Shown here: positions 34,787-43,112 of the stretch, piece after piece | How positions within the stretch are numbered: the first letter of the stretch is position 1 | How the letters are laid out: each line of letters opens with the position of its first letter | Assembly (NCBI GenBank): GCA_965248135.1 | Contig: CBDFIN010000012.1 | Span: forward strand, 124,001 to 188,000 | Direction of reading: 5' to 3' | Length of the DNA stretch: 64,000 nt | Source: SZUA-100 sp965248135 | Lineage (GTDB): Bacteria > Pseudomonadota > Alphaproteobacteria > Rhizobiales > Rhizobiaceae | Translations under genes and position numbers: made by a program | Notes under the pieces: generated by a model | The model's database searches: none | The model's input: only the letters and a program-made list of their open reading frames with translations | What the model was told of the DNA's origin: nothing

Positions 34787-35386
34787 ATGACGACACGCAG
34801 ACACCTGCTCAAACTGGCAGCGCTGGGGGCTGCATCTTCAACCCTGGTTCCGTTCGCGGCACTGGCGGAAATCGCTGACAATGGTTTGCACATACAGGAC
34901 TGGTTTTTGGAATCCTTCATGGACCTGACCGATGATCGCGCCGAGGCCGCCGAAAATGGCAAATCACTGGCGCTGATATTCGAACAGCGCGGCTGCCCCT
35001 ATTGTGCCGAGATGCACCGGGTGAATTTTGCCCGCCAGGAAATTTCCGACTACATAAAGGAAAATTTTGAAATCCTACAGATCGACATGTGGGGTTCCCG
35101 CGCCGTCACCGATTTTGACGGCAGCGAAATCGAAGAGCGGCAGCTGGCGCGCAAATGGCGGGTCAATTTCACCCCGACGATTGTTTTCATCAAAGCCGGA
35201 ACCGACGATGGCGCACCACATGAACTGGAGGTCGCCCGCATGCCCGGCTATTTCAAATCCTTCCACTTCATCTCGATGTTCGAATTCGTCAAGGAAGAAA
35301 AATACGCCGAAATGCCGTTCCAGCGCTTTTTACAGGCCCGGTTCAAGGATCTGGAAGAAAAAGGCCTTAAGCCTGAACTGTGGTAA
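34787..35386 (+). CDS. Second SoxW-like periplasmic thioredoxin
   Basis: This 199-residue protein has a Tat-like signal (TTRRHLLKLAALGAASS, cleavage near ALAEI) and a thioredoxin domain with redox motif EQRGCPYCAEMHRVNF. The cis-Pro region is WRVNFTPTIVFIKAG. It aligns with SoxW at 19796 along its length (for example NGLHIQDWF versus DGLHKQSWF), so the two are paralogues, one with CIYC and one with CPYC. GGGAGG precedes ATG at 34787. It is likely part of sulfur oxidation or cytochrome maturation, together with the divergent DUF302 gene. Confidence 0.9.
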   Translation: MTTRRHLLKLAALGAASSTLVPFAALAEIADNGLHIQDWFLESFMDLTDDRAEAAENGKSLALIFEQRGCPYCAEMHRVNFARQEISDYIKENFEILQIDMWGSRAVTDFDGSEIEERQLARKWRVNFTPTIVFIKAGTDDGAPHELEVARMPGYFKSFHFISMFEFVKEEKYAEMPFQRFLQARFKDLEEKGLKPELW

Positions 35387-35454
35387 GCGGCATTCAGGTT
35401 CTTTCAGAATCACCATTTCTACGATAAGTTGATCCTCAGTTTTGGGGAGCAACT

Positions 35455-38400
35455 TTGAGCCAATTACTTATCAACGAATACTATAATGAAATCGCCCGTC
35501 TTAGAACGTTTTCAGGAAGTTCGACAGAGGGCGTGGTAAGTCAGGCGTTTGCCCGCCTGCTTAATGAGCTTTCCCGGCAACACAACTGGGTGTTTGTTCA
35601 ACAGGCATCAATGGAAACCGCGCAACGTACAACCATTCGCCCCGACGGCGTGGTGTTTACCGCTGCCGGCATGCCTTTCGGGTATTGGGAGGCAAAGGAT
35701 AGCGATGATGAACTCGACACCGAAATAGCAAAAAAGATCAAGCGCGGCTATCCAACTGATAATATCATTTTTGAAAACACCGAACAGGCAGTGCTTTTCC
35801 AAAACCACAACGAGGTGCTGCGTTGTTCGATGGACGATGGTGAAGAACTGCTGCGGCTTGTAACCTTGTTCTTTGATTACGAGAGCGAGGAAATCCGAAA
35901 TTTCAACAAGGCAATCGAGCAGTTCAAGGAAGATTTGCCGCTGGTGCTCAAAGCCCTTCGCGGGAAAATTAGTGAAGCATACCGCGAAAATACCCAGTTC
36001 GGGCTGTTGGCGAGCGATTTCCTCTCCCACGCCAGAGAAACGATCAATCCGACAATTGACGAAGCCGATGTTCGTGAAATGCTCATTCAGCACATTCTCA
36101 CGGCAGAAATATTCAATCATATTTTCAATGCTGGCGATTTTCACCGCGAGAACAATATCGCCCAGCAGCTTTATCAACTGGAAGTCGCTTTTTTCCACGG
36201 TGCGGTAAAACAGGACACATTGCGAGCGCTCAATCCATACTATGCCGAAATCCGGCGCAACGCGGCCGGCATTGACGACCACGCACAAAAGCAGACTTTC
36301 CTAAAAATCATCTATGAGAATTTCTACAAGGTCTACAACCCCAAGGCCGCCGACCGGTTGGGTGTGGTCTACACCCCAAACGAGATTGTCAAATTCATGA
36401 TCGAGGGCGCCGACTGGTTGTGCCACAAGCATTTCGGCAAGGCCCTGATCGACCGGGATGTGGAAATTCTTGATCCCGCCACCGGCACAGGCACATTTAT
36501 CTGTGAGCTGCTAGAGCATTTTCGTGGCCAGCCGGAAAAGCTTGCCCATAAATACAAGCACGAGCTACATGCCAACGAGGTGGCGATCCTGCCCTATTAT
36601 GTCGCCAATTTGAACATCGAGGCCACCTATGCGGCGATTGCTGGCCAATATGCCGAATATCCCAATCTTTGTTTTGTCGATACGCTCGATAATGTGGCGG
36701 CGCTCGGCATCCGGTCCGGCCATCAGCACGAATTGTTCGGTGCGGTATCGGAGGAAAACATTGAGCGGGTAAAGCGCCAAAACAGGCGCAAGATTTCGGT
36801 CATTATCGGCAACCCGCCCTATAATGCCTGGCAGGAAAATTTCAACATGCGCAACCCGAACCGGGCCTACAAGCGCATCGATCAAACCATAAAAGACACT
36901 TATGTCCTCAAGGGAACGGCGCAGAACAAGAACTCGGTCTACGACATGTATACGCGGTTTTTTCGCTGGGCGAGCGACCGGCTGCACGACGACGGGGTTT
37001 TGTGCTTTATTACTAACAATGGGTATGTTGATGGCAAGGCGTTTGATGGTTTTCGAAGAGTTATGTCGGAGGAATTTCATGAGATATATATCCTCGATTT
37101 GAAAGGTAATGCGCGCACAAGTGGCGAGCGCAGGCGAAAGGAAGCCGGCAATGTATTTGACGATAAAATCAGAGTAGGCGTTGCAATTGGATTCCTGGTC
37201 AAGAAAAGAGGGAGCGGTGGTTTCAAGGTCTATTATGAGGCCGCCGGAGATTACCTAAAATCAGATGAGAAAATTGCTTTTATTGCAAACAAAAAGCTAG
37301 CAGATCGACCATTCAAACAAATCACACCATCCAGTCGTCATACATGGATCAACCAGATCGAAAATGAATGGGATGACCTGATTGCTGTTGCTTCCAAGGA
37401 AGAAAAGGCAGGCAAGAAAGGCAGCAAAGGGCGGGCGATTTTTCAACTGTTTTCCCGCGGTCTGGGTACTTTCCGCGATGATTGGACTTACGACCATTCC
37501 CGCGACAACCTTGAGACCAAAATGCGGGAATTTGTTCGTGTATATGAGGCGACACGGATGGATGGGAACAATCCACAAAAAGACTGCATCAAATGGGATG
37601 CAGAACTTGAATCCTATCTAATCCGAAACATTGCCAAGGAACTTGATAGGCGCTGTATCCATCAAGCTCTCTATCGTCCCTTTATCAAAAAATGGGTCTA
37701 TTTTGACAGACATTTCAACGGCAGGACTTATCAATTGCCACAGATATTTCCGATCAACAAAGGCAACCAAGGTTTCATGATTACAGGAATTGGAGCAAGT
37801 AAACCCTTTCACAATCTGGCTTTCGACCGAATACCTGGTCTCGACACTCTCGAAAAAACCCAATGCCTGCCCCGCTACCGTTATTCCAAAGCTGGCGAAA
37901 AGATCGACAATATCACCGACTGGGCTCGCAACCAGTTTCGTGCTCACTACACCAATCAGCTCAAAATCACCAAGGATGACATCTTTCACTACGTCTATGC
38001 GGTACTGCACGACCCGATCTATCGCGAGACTTACGCCATCAACCTGAAACGGGAGTTTCCACGCATTCCGTTCTATCCGAATTTTCAAAAATGGGTGAAT
38101 TGGGGCAAACAATTATTGCAATTGCACATTCATTACGAGGAAATGGCGCCCTGGCCGCTGCAGCGCATCGACACACCAGACGAAAAAGCCCGGGCGGTCG
38201 ATCTCAATCCCAAAGTGATCCTCAAATCAGATAGGGACGCCGGTATAATTCGTCTTGACAGTGAAACCCAGCTTTGCAGCATTCCGCCACAGGTCTGGGA
38301 ATACCGGCTCGGCAACCGTTCGGCGCTGGACTGGATCCTTGATCAGTACAAGGAAAAGAAGCCGCGCGATGCCACTATCCGCGAGAAATTCAACACCTAT

Positions 38401-38508
38401 CGCTTCGCTGATTACAAGGAGCAAGTCATCGATCTTATCATGCGGGTTACGCGGGTGAGCGTGGAAACCGTGGCAATTACAGAAGCGATGAAAAAGGCGA
38501 AACGCTAG
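35455..38508 (+). CDS. Single-chain restriction-modification enzyme (type ISP C-terminal/IIG-like)
   Basis: The 1017-residue protein has an N-terminal PD-(D/E)XK-like nuclease (Asp64 in RPDGVVF, then Glu79 and Lys81 in YWEAK). A helical linker follows, then an N6-adenine methyltransferase with SAM motif DPATGTGTFI at about residue 340 and catalytic NPPY at about 453. The C-terminal 400 residues form a target-recognition region like that of type ISP enzymes (LlaGI/LlaBIII). There is no helicase domain, so it is shorter than true type ISP proteins of about 1,570 residues and resembles fused type IIG enzymes. The start is TTG at 35455 with GGGGAG 5 nt upstream. The stop TAG lies in the first CTAGTGG of a repeat array. 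No separate specificity or nuclease gene is adjacent. Confidence 0.88.
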   Translation: MSQLLINEYYNEIARLRTFSGSSTEGVVSQAFARLLNELSRQHNWVFVQQASMETAQRTTIRPDGVVFTAAGMPFGYWEAKDSDDELDTEIAKKIKRGYPTDNIIFENTEQAVLFQNHNEVLRCSMDDGEELLRLVTLFFDYESEEIRNFNKAIEQFKEDLPLVLKALRGKISEAYRENTQFGLLASDFLSHARETINPTIDEADVREMLIQHILTAEIFNHIFNAGDFHRENNIAQQLYQLEVAFFHGAVKQDTLRALNPYYAEIRRNAAGIDDHAQKQTFLKIIYENFYKVYNPKAADRLGVVYTPNEIVKFMIEGADWLCHKHFGKALIDRDVEILDPATGTGTFICELLEHFRGQPEKLAHKYKHELHANEVAILPYYVANLNIEATYAAIAGQYAEYPNLCFVDTLDNVAALGIRSGHQHELFGAVSEENIERVKRQNRRKISVIIGNPPYNAWQENFNMRNPNRAYKRIDQTIKDTYVLKGTAQNKNSVYDMYTRFFRWASDRLHDDGVLCFITNNGYVDGKAFDGFRRVMSEEFHEIYILDLKGNARTSGERRRKEAGNVFDDKIRVGVAIGFLVKKRGSGGFKVYYEAAGDYLKSDEKIAFIANKKLADRPFKQITPSSRHTWINQIENEWDDLIAVASKEEKAGKKGSKGRAIFQLFSRGLGTFRDDWTYDHSRDNLETKMREFVRVYEATRMDGNNPQKDCIKWDAELESYLIRNIAKELDRRCIHQALYRPFIKKWVYFDRHFNGRTYQLPQIFPINKGNQGFMITGIGASKPFHNLAFDRIPGLDTLEKTQCLPRYRYSKAGEKIDNITDWARNQFRAHYTNQLKITKDDIFHYVYAVLHDPIYRETYAINLKREFPRIPFYPNFQKWVNWGKQLLQLHIHYEEMAPWPLQRIDTPDEKARAVDLNPKVILKSDRDAGIIRLDSETQLCSIPPQVWEYRLGNRSALDWILDQYKEKKPRDATIREKFNTYRFADYKEQVIDLIMRVTRVSVETVAITEAMKKAKR

Positions 38509-38637
38509 TGGATAGAACGAGACATTTGAGCCCCTCGATACAAAGGGCAATTTTTGAATAACATACTCAAATGTCTCGATAATTCTATCCACCACCAAAG
38601 AATCTAGTAGTTCGAAGCGTTGGATTCGAACCACTGG
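38505..38637 (+). repeat. CTAG-bounded palindromic module array C-D, second copy
   Basis: The order and spacing are as at 21483-21615. Module C (38505 to about 38593) has arms GAGACATTTGAG and CTCAAATGTCTC and ends TATCCACCAC. Module D (38604-38637) reads CTAGTAGTTCGAA, an 8-nt loop, then TTCGAACCACTGG, with one changed base in each foot. It starts inside the restriction gene's stop codon and ends 4 bp from the stop of the convergent aminotransferase gene. Confidence 0.85.
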
Positions 38638-38641
38638 ACCC

Positions 38642-39787
38642 CTATCGTGTGTTGCTGTCGGCCAGCACCCGAGCCAGCACCTGTTCAAGATTGTCCACCG
38701 TGCGGTCGACATGCTGTAATTTGTCGAGCCCAAAAAGCCCCAGGCGGAAGGTAGACCAACCCTCGCCCTCCTCACATTGCAGCGGCACACCGGCGGCAAT
38801 CTGCATACCTTCGGCGGCAAATTTGCTGCCGTTCTGGATGCCGGGGTCATCGGTAAAGCTCACCACCACGCCCGGTGCCTCAAAGCCTGGCGCTGCCACG
38901 TTGCTGAAACCGTTTGCTTTAAGCAGTGCCCTGACCTTTTTACCCAGTTCCAGTTGCGCGTCGCGCATCTGGTCAAAACCAAGCGCCTTTGTTTCCAGCA
39001 ACGTATCGCGGAATTTTAACAGCGCATCGGTCGGCATGGTGGCGTGATAGGCATGGCCGCCACCCTCATAGGCATCCATGATCGACTGCCATTTTTTCAA
39101 ATCGACGGCAAAGCTCGATGATGTGGTGGCCTCGAGCGCCTGGCGGGCGTCATCGCTCATCATCACCAGACCGGCGGCGGGTGAGGAACTCCAGCCCTTT
39201 TGCGGCGCACTTATCAAGATATCGACACCGGTCTTTTCCATATCAACCCACACCGTGCCGGAGGCAATGCAATCGAGCACAAACAGCGCCCCAACCGCAT
39301 CGGCGGCCTTTGCAAGTGCGGCGATGTAACTTTGCGGCAACATGATGCCCGAAGCGGTCTCCACATGAGGCGCAAAGACAATATCAGGTTTTTCTGCAGC
39401 GATTTTCGCCGCGACCTCGTCAATTGGCGCAGGCGCAAACGGCGCGTGGCGGCCATCGCCCTGGCGCCGTGCCATCATGACAATGATGTCACTGGCAATA
39501 TCGCCGGCTTGCAGAATTTGCGTCCAGCGGAAAGAAAACCAGCCATTGCGGATGACCAGGCATTTTTGGTCAGCAGCAAACTGGCGGGCCACCGCCTCCA
39601 TCGCATAGGTGCCACCACCGGGAATAACAGCCACCGAACGGGCACCATAGACCGACTTCAGATTGGACGAAATATCATTCATCACCGCCTGAAAGCGTTT
39701 TGACATATGATTTAGTGAACGGTCGGTAAACACCACCGAATATTCAAGCAGACCTTCGGCATCAACATCCGGTAACAGGCTAGTCAT
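38642..39787 (-). CDS. Class V aminotransferase (alanine-glyoxylate type)
   Basis: This is a PLP fold-type I enzyme of 381 residues. Key segments are PGGGTYAMEAVARQF near residue 57, ALFVLDCIASGTVWVDMEK with the pyridine-binding Asp, and the Schiff-base Lys in SAPQKGWSSSP. The closest groups are alanine-glyoxylate, serine-glyoxylate and 2-aminoethylphosphonate-pyruvate aminotransferases; I cannot separate these by eye. ATG at 39787 has GGAG upstream. It lies 80 bp downstream of thiY on the same strand and may belong to the TPP-controlled unit. Confidence 0.85.
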   Translation of the reverse strand: MTSLLPDVDAEGLLEYSVVFTDRSLNHMSKRFQAVMNDISSNLKSVYGARSVAVIPGGGTYAMEAVARQFAADQKCLVIRNGWFSFRWTQILQAGDIASDIIVMMARRQGDGRHAPFAPAPIDEVAAKIAAEKPDIVFAPHVETASGIMLPQSYIAALAKAADAVGALFVLDCIASGTVWVDMEKTGVDILISAPQKGWSSSPAAGLVMMSDDARQALEATTSSSFAVDLKKWQSIMDAYEGGGHAYHATMPTDALLKFRDTLLETKALGFDQMRDAQLELGKKVRALLKANGFSNVAAPGFEAPGVVVSFTDDPGIQNGSKFAAEGMQIAAGVPLQCEEGEGWSTFRLGLFGLDKLQHVDRTVDNLEQVLARVLADSNTR

Positions 39788-39867
39788 GGTTTTCTCCGCG
39801 TTTTCCCGATAACAAAGGCGCGCTTCCAGGCCCATTCGTTGCGAAATGGAAGCGATTTAACACCGAC

Positions 39868-40800
39868 CTATTTCACTTCTATCGCATAGCTTTCAACTGG
39901 CAATAAATCCTCGATCAGCCCGGCATCCTGCATGAACCGGGCAAAGCGCTGATAGCGCGACGTATCCAGTGCCGCCGGTCGCTTGGCAAAGCGTGGCAGT
40001 GTGTCGACCCAGGCCCGCCGGTTGAGCGCGTTGTCAAGATCGGGATGCGCTTTCAAAAACACTTTCAACGCCTCGTCAGGATGATTGGTCAGCCACAGGG
40101 TCGCCTGTTCCACGGCTTGCAAAAACGGTTTTAGCCGCGCATCGCTCACCTTTTCGTTATGGATGATAAAGATCAATTCATCATAAACCGGCACGCCGTT
40201 TTCTTCCGGGTAAAATGCAAGCCCGGGATGGCCTTTAATATCCAGCTGGTTCAGTTCAAAATTGCGAAAGGCGCCAATCACCGCGTCCACATTACCGGAT
40301 ATCAAAGAGGCCGAGAGGGCGAAATTGATGTTGATCAGTTCGACGTCTTTCAGCGACAGTCCGTGTGTTTTTAACATCGCCGAAAGCACCGCATCCTCAA
40401 ATCCGCCGACTGAAAATCCGACCTTTTTACCCTTCAAATCGGCGATTGACTGCACCTCGCCGCTTTGCAGCGACACCAGTGCATTAAGCGGCGTTTCGGC
40501 AAGGGTGCCGATGCGCACCAGTGGCAGGCCCTCGGCCACCTGCACATGCAATTGCGGTTGGTAGGAGATGGCAATATCGCCTTCGCCCGCCGCAATAAGC
40601 CTTGGCGGAGCGCTCGGGTCGGCCGGTGGCACCAGCGTTACATCAAGTCCCTTTTGGGCAAAAAAGCCTTTTTCCCTGGCAATGATCAGCGGTGCGTGAT
40701 CGGGATTGACAAACCAGTCCAATAGAACGGTGAGCTTGTCTGCCCCCCGGGCGGTGTGGAAGCTGCCTAAAATGAAAAGGATGGAAAGTAAAAAACGCAT
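39868..40800 (-). CDS. thiY: Thiamine-pyrimidine ABC transporter substrate-binding protein
   Basis: This 310-residue periplasmic binding protein has a signal peptide (residues 1-19) and an NMT1/THI5-like domain. Features are VLLDWFVNPDHAPLIIAREKGFF near the N-terminus and GDIAISYQPQLHVQVAEGLP near residue 75. ThiY proteins bind N-formyl-4-amino-5-aminomethyl-2-methylpyrimidine, a salvage precursor of thiamine. The gene is 21 bp downstream of thiX and behind a TPP riboswitch, which strongly supports the assignment. No thiZ ATPase gene follows. Confidence 0.92.
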   Translation of the reverse strand: MRFLLSILFILGSFHTARGADKLTVLLDWFVNPDHAPLIIAREKGFFAQKGLDVTLVPPADPSAPPRLIAAGEGDIAISYQPQLHVQVAEGLPLVRIGTLAETPLNALVSLQSGEVQSIADLKGKKVGFSVGGFEDAVLSAMLKTHGLSLKDVELININFALSASLISGNVDAVIGAFRNFELNQLDIKGHPGLAFYPEENGVPVYDELIFIIHNEKVSDARLKPFLQAVEQATLWLTNHPDEALKVFLKAHPDLDNALNRRAWVDTLPRFAKRPAALDTSRYQRFARFMQDAGLIEDLLPVESYAIEVK

Positions 40801-40821
40801 GAGCTGCTCCTTTGTGGCAGA

Positions 40822-41640
40822 TTATCCAAGGCTCGCCGGTTGTACGGTTCGCGGTGTCCAGTGAATGAAATGATCGAGAAGTTTTCCCGTTAGCCAACGC
40901 ACGGCGATGGCGATGACGGCCAGTACAAACAACGCGGCAAATACAGTGTCGGTCTGCATGCGGGCATTGCCCTGCAATATGACGAAACCAAGGCCGGCTG
41001 ACGAGCCGACCCATTCGCCGACAATGGCGCCAATCGGCGCGATGGTTGCCGCCACCTTCATGCCCGATGCGAAAGAAGGCATGGCCGAAGGCAGCCGGAT
41101 GTAAAACAGCAACTGGCTGCGGCGAGCACCATAAAGACGTCCAAGATCAACCAGGCCGGCATTGGTGCGCTCCAAACCGTCGATCAGCGCCGAGGCAATG
41201 GGGAAATAGATAATAAGCGTTGCCATGGCGATTTTGGAGCCAAGGCCAAGACCAAACCAGATCACCAGCAACGGCGCGATGGCGAACACTGGCAGCGCCT
41301 GACTGGCGCTGATTAGCGGCCGCAACATTCTGCCGGCCCATGGCAATAAAATATAGATCAGTGCTGTTGCGACCCCCAGCGAGGTACCTGCAATCAGACC
41401 AAGGATAATCTCCAAAAGCGTGATGGCGCCATGGTGGGCAAGGTGGCCGGATTGTTCAATCAACACTTGCGCCACCGCCAACGGGCCGGGCAGGATGAAC
41501 CGCGGCGGGGCGAAGAGCAAAACGAGCAACCACCACAAGAACACCAGCGTTGCGGCGACAGCAATGCCCCTGGCAAGATCATTCACCGGCCGATCCCTCG
41601 TGCTTTGTGTTGCGGATCGCTTTTTCTGCCGGTCGGTCAT
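40822..41640 (-). CDS. thiX: Thiamine-precursor ABC transporter permease
   Basis: This protein of about 272 residues has six TM helices and is a BPD-type permease. The EAA loop region is MATLIIYFPIASALIDGLERT followed by LGRLYGARRSQLLFYIRLPSAMPSF. It partners with ThiY. ATG at 41640 is preferred; GTG at 41670 would add 10 residues. It is the first gene after the TPP riboswitch, which ends about 110 bp upstream. The ATPase subunit is absent from the window and may be encoded elsewhere or shared. Confidence 0.9.
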   Translation of the reverse strand: MTDRQKKRSATQSTRDRPVNDLARGIAVAATLVFLWWLLVLLFAPPRFILPGPLAVAQVLIEQSGHLAHHGAITLLEIILGLIAGTSLGVATALIYILLPWAGRMLRPLISASQALPVFAIAPLLVIWFGLGLGSKIAMATLIIYFPIASALIDGLERTNAGLVDLGRLYGARRSQLLFYIRLPSAMPSFASGMKVAATIAPIGAIVGEWVGSSAGLGFVILQGNARMQTDTVFAALFVLAVIAIAVRWLTGKLLDHFIHWTPRTVQPASLG

Positions 41641-41750
41641 TCTTGTTGTCACCACGAGCCTTCCCCACACGCGAAATCCTGCGCATCCTTAAAGACATGC
41701 CATCTTTGAGAAAGGTTCTTTACGCCCGCAGCCAACAGCGCTTTGTCCTG

Positions 41751-41848
41751 TCCCTTCGCCGGCATGACCCGGATCAGGTTCCCGATTGTATCAACAATCA
41801 AGGGTCCGGCTTTCGCCATCTCAGCCCACTTTTTCGGGGCTCCCCTTG
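41751..41848 (-). promoter_or_regulatory. TPP riboswitch (THI element)
   Basis: The minus strand shows the conserved TPP-aptamer blocks in order: GGGGAGCCCC, then GTGGGCTGAGATGGCGAAAG, GACCCTTGA, and ACCTGATCCGGGTCATGCC followed by GGCGAAGGGA. All core positions look intact. It precedes thiX-thiY and is expected to turn them off when thiamine pyrophosphate is abundant, by blocking the start or terminating transcription. Confidence 0.95.
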
Positions 41849-42011
41849 GAACCAACCAAGCATGGATAAACTGCTGCGATTTATCAAGCAAAAAGATCAA
41901 GAGGCAAAATAGCACTCGTGCAGCTTTGTTTCTTTGCGCTGGGGCTTTCAATGCGATATGGCAATTTCCGGTGCTTGAACTTTTCCTTTATGAGCGACAA
42001 ACGGGGACAAA

Positions 42012-42674
42012 ATGCTGCGCAAGTTAATGGCCGAATGGCTGGGAACATTTTCATTGCTGGCAACCGTGATAGGCTCCGGCATCATGGCCGAGCGGCTGGC
42101 GGGCGGCAACGTCGCCATCGCCCTTTTAGGTAACACCATCCCGACCGGGGCAATTCTTGTGGTACTGATCCTGGTCTTCGCACCAATCTCGGGGGCGCAT
42201 TTTAATCCGGCCGTCACCTTGTCATTTGCGTTACGAAGGGAGATTTCAACACCCGCCGCAGCACAATATATCGCCGCGCAAATTATTGGTGGTATTTGCG
42301 GGGTTTTCGTCGCCCACATTATGTTCGACAATCCGCTAATTGATCCCTCGACCACCATCCGCACCGGACTGGGCCAATGGGTGGGCGAGTTCGTCGCCAC
42401 CTTCGGACTTGTCGGCACTATCCTTGGTTGTTTGAAAACCCGGGCCGAGGCGGTGCCATTTGCGGTCGGGCTTTATATTACCGCCGCCTACTGGTTCACC
42501 TCGTCGACCTCTTTTGCCAACCCGGCGGTCACCATCGCGCGCGGGTTTTCCAACACCTTTGCCGGCATTAACCCGGCCAACATAGCCGCATTCGTTGCGG
42601 TGCAGCTGGTCGCCGCGACCCTTGCCACAGCATTTTTTCACTGGCTGCTTGAGGAGGAGCCGGACGCACGATGA
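42012..42674 (+). CDS. aqpS: MIP-family channel, AqpS-like aquaglyceroporin
   Basis: This 220-residue membrane protein has six TM helices and two half-helix NPA motifs, GAHFNPAVTLSFALRRE near residue 61 and SFANPAVTIARGFSNT near residue 169. The size and both NPA-V-T motifs fit the short bacterial branch that includes AqpS of Sinorhizobium, which exports arsenite. No ars genes are visible here, so the solute is uncertain. A GGGGA site precedes the ATG. It is monocistronic. Confidence 0.85.
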   Translation: MLRKLMAEWLGTFSLLATVIGSGIMAERLAGGNVAIALLGNTIPTGAILVVLILVFAPISGAHFNPAVTLSFALRREISTPAAAQYIAAQIIGGICGVFVAHIMFDNPLIDPSTTIRTGLGQWVGEFVATFGLVGTILGCLKTRAEAVPFAVGLYITAAYWFTSSTSFANPAVTIARGFSNTFAGINPANIAAFVAVQLVAATLATAFFHWLLEEEPDAR

Positions 42675-43112
42675 TGAGGGATTTCTTGTTTAAGCGGGGG
42701 GCAGAGCGTGTTGCAGCAAACTGACTTTCGAGCGCCGATGAGCGTTTTCGAAAAATCTCGAAAAACTGGCCCGTCAACTGCGCAGGTCGCTGAGAGGGAT
42801 GAAGTACCGTTTTGCCACCCCATTCATTATCACGAGAGCGACATGGAGAATTGAAACAGTATAACTGGGACAATTTGAACCGTTTCTGTTGACAAATTGT
42901 TTCAAAATTGGGCCTTGCGAACTGGCAAGACCCCCGGAAAACAGCCATTTGTGAATTGGTTGAGAGGTAAATTTGAAACAGAATAGGCAATTCTGTTTCA
43001 AATGGCAGATTTATTTTTCCCCATTTAACAAGAACCAAATACGACTATTAATGAAAATCAAAATTGATACTATATTACGTTGACTTGATAATTTATAGAG
43101 TGTCTGGAATCT
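42675..43112. other. AT-rich intergenic region with GAAACAG motifs
   Basis: No gene is seen. From about 42850 the sequence becomes AT-rich and contains several inverted copies of GAAACAG-type motifs: TTGAAACAG at 42851-42859, a CAATTTG/CAAATTG pair at 42871-42898, TTGTTTCAA next to it, and the perfect palindrome at 42971-43003. This marks the left edge of an islet unlike its surroundings. Confidence 0.5.
42971..43003. repeat. Perfect 14-bp palindrome, left flank of islet
   Basis: The arms are ATTTGAAACAGAAT and ATTCTGTTTCAAAT with a 5-nt spacer AGGCA. The same palindrome, with 11-bp arms and spacer TGGCC, is at 44377-44403 on the other side of the single gene between. It may be an operator, a recombination site or a hairpin end of a small mobile element. 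Confidence 0.75.
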
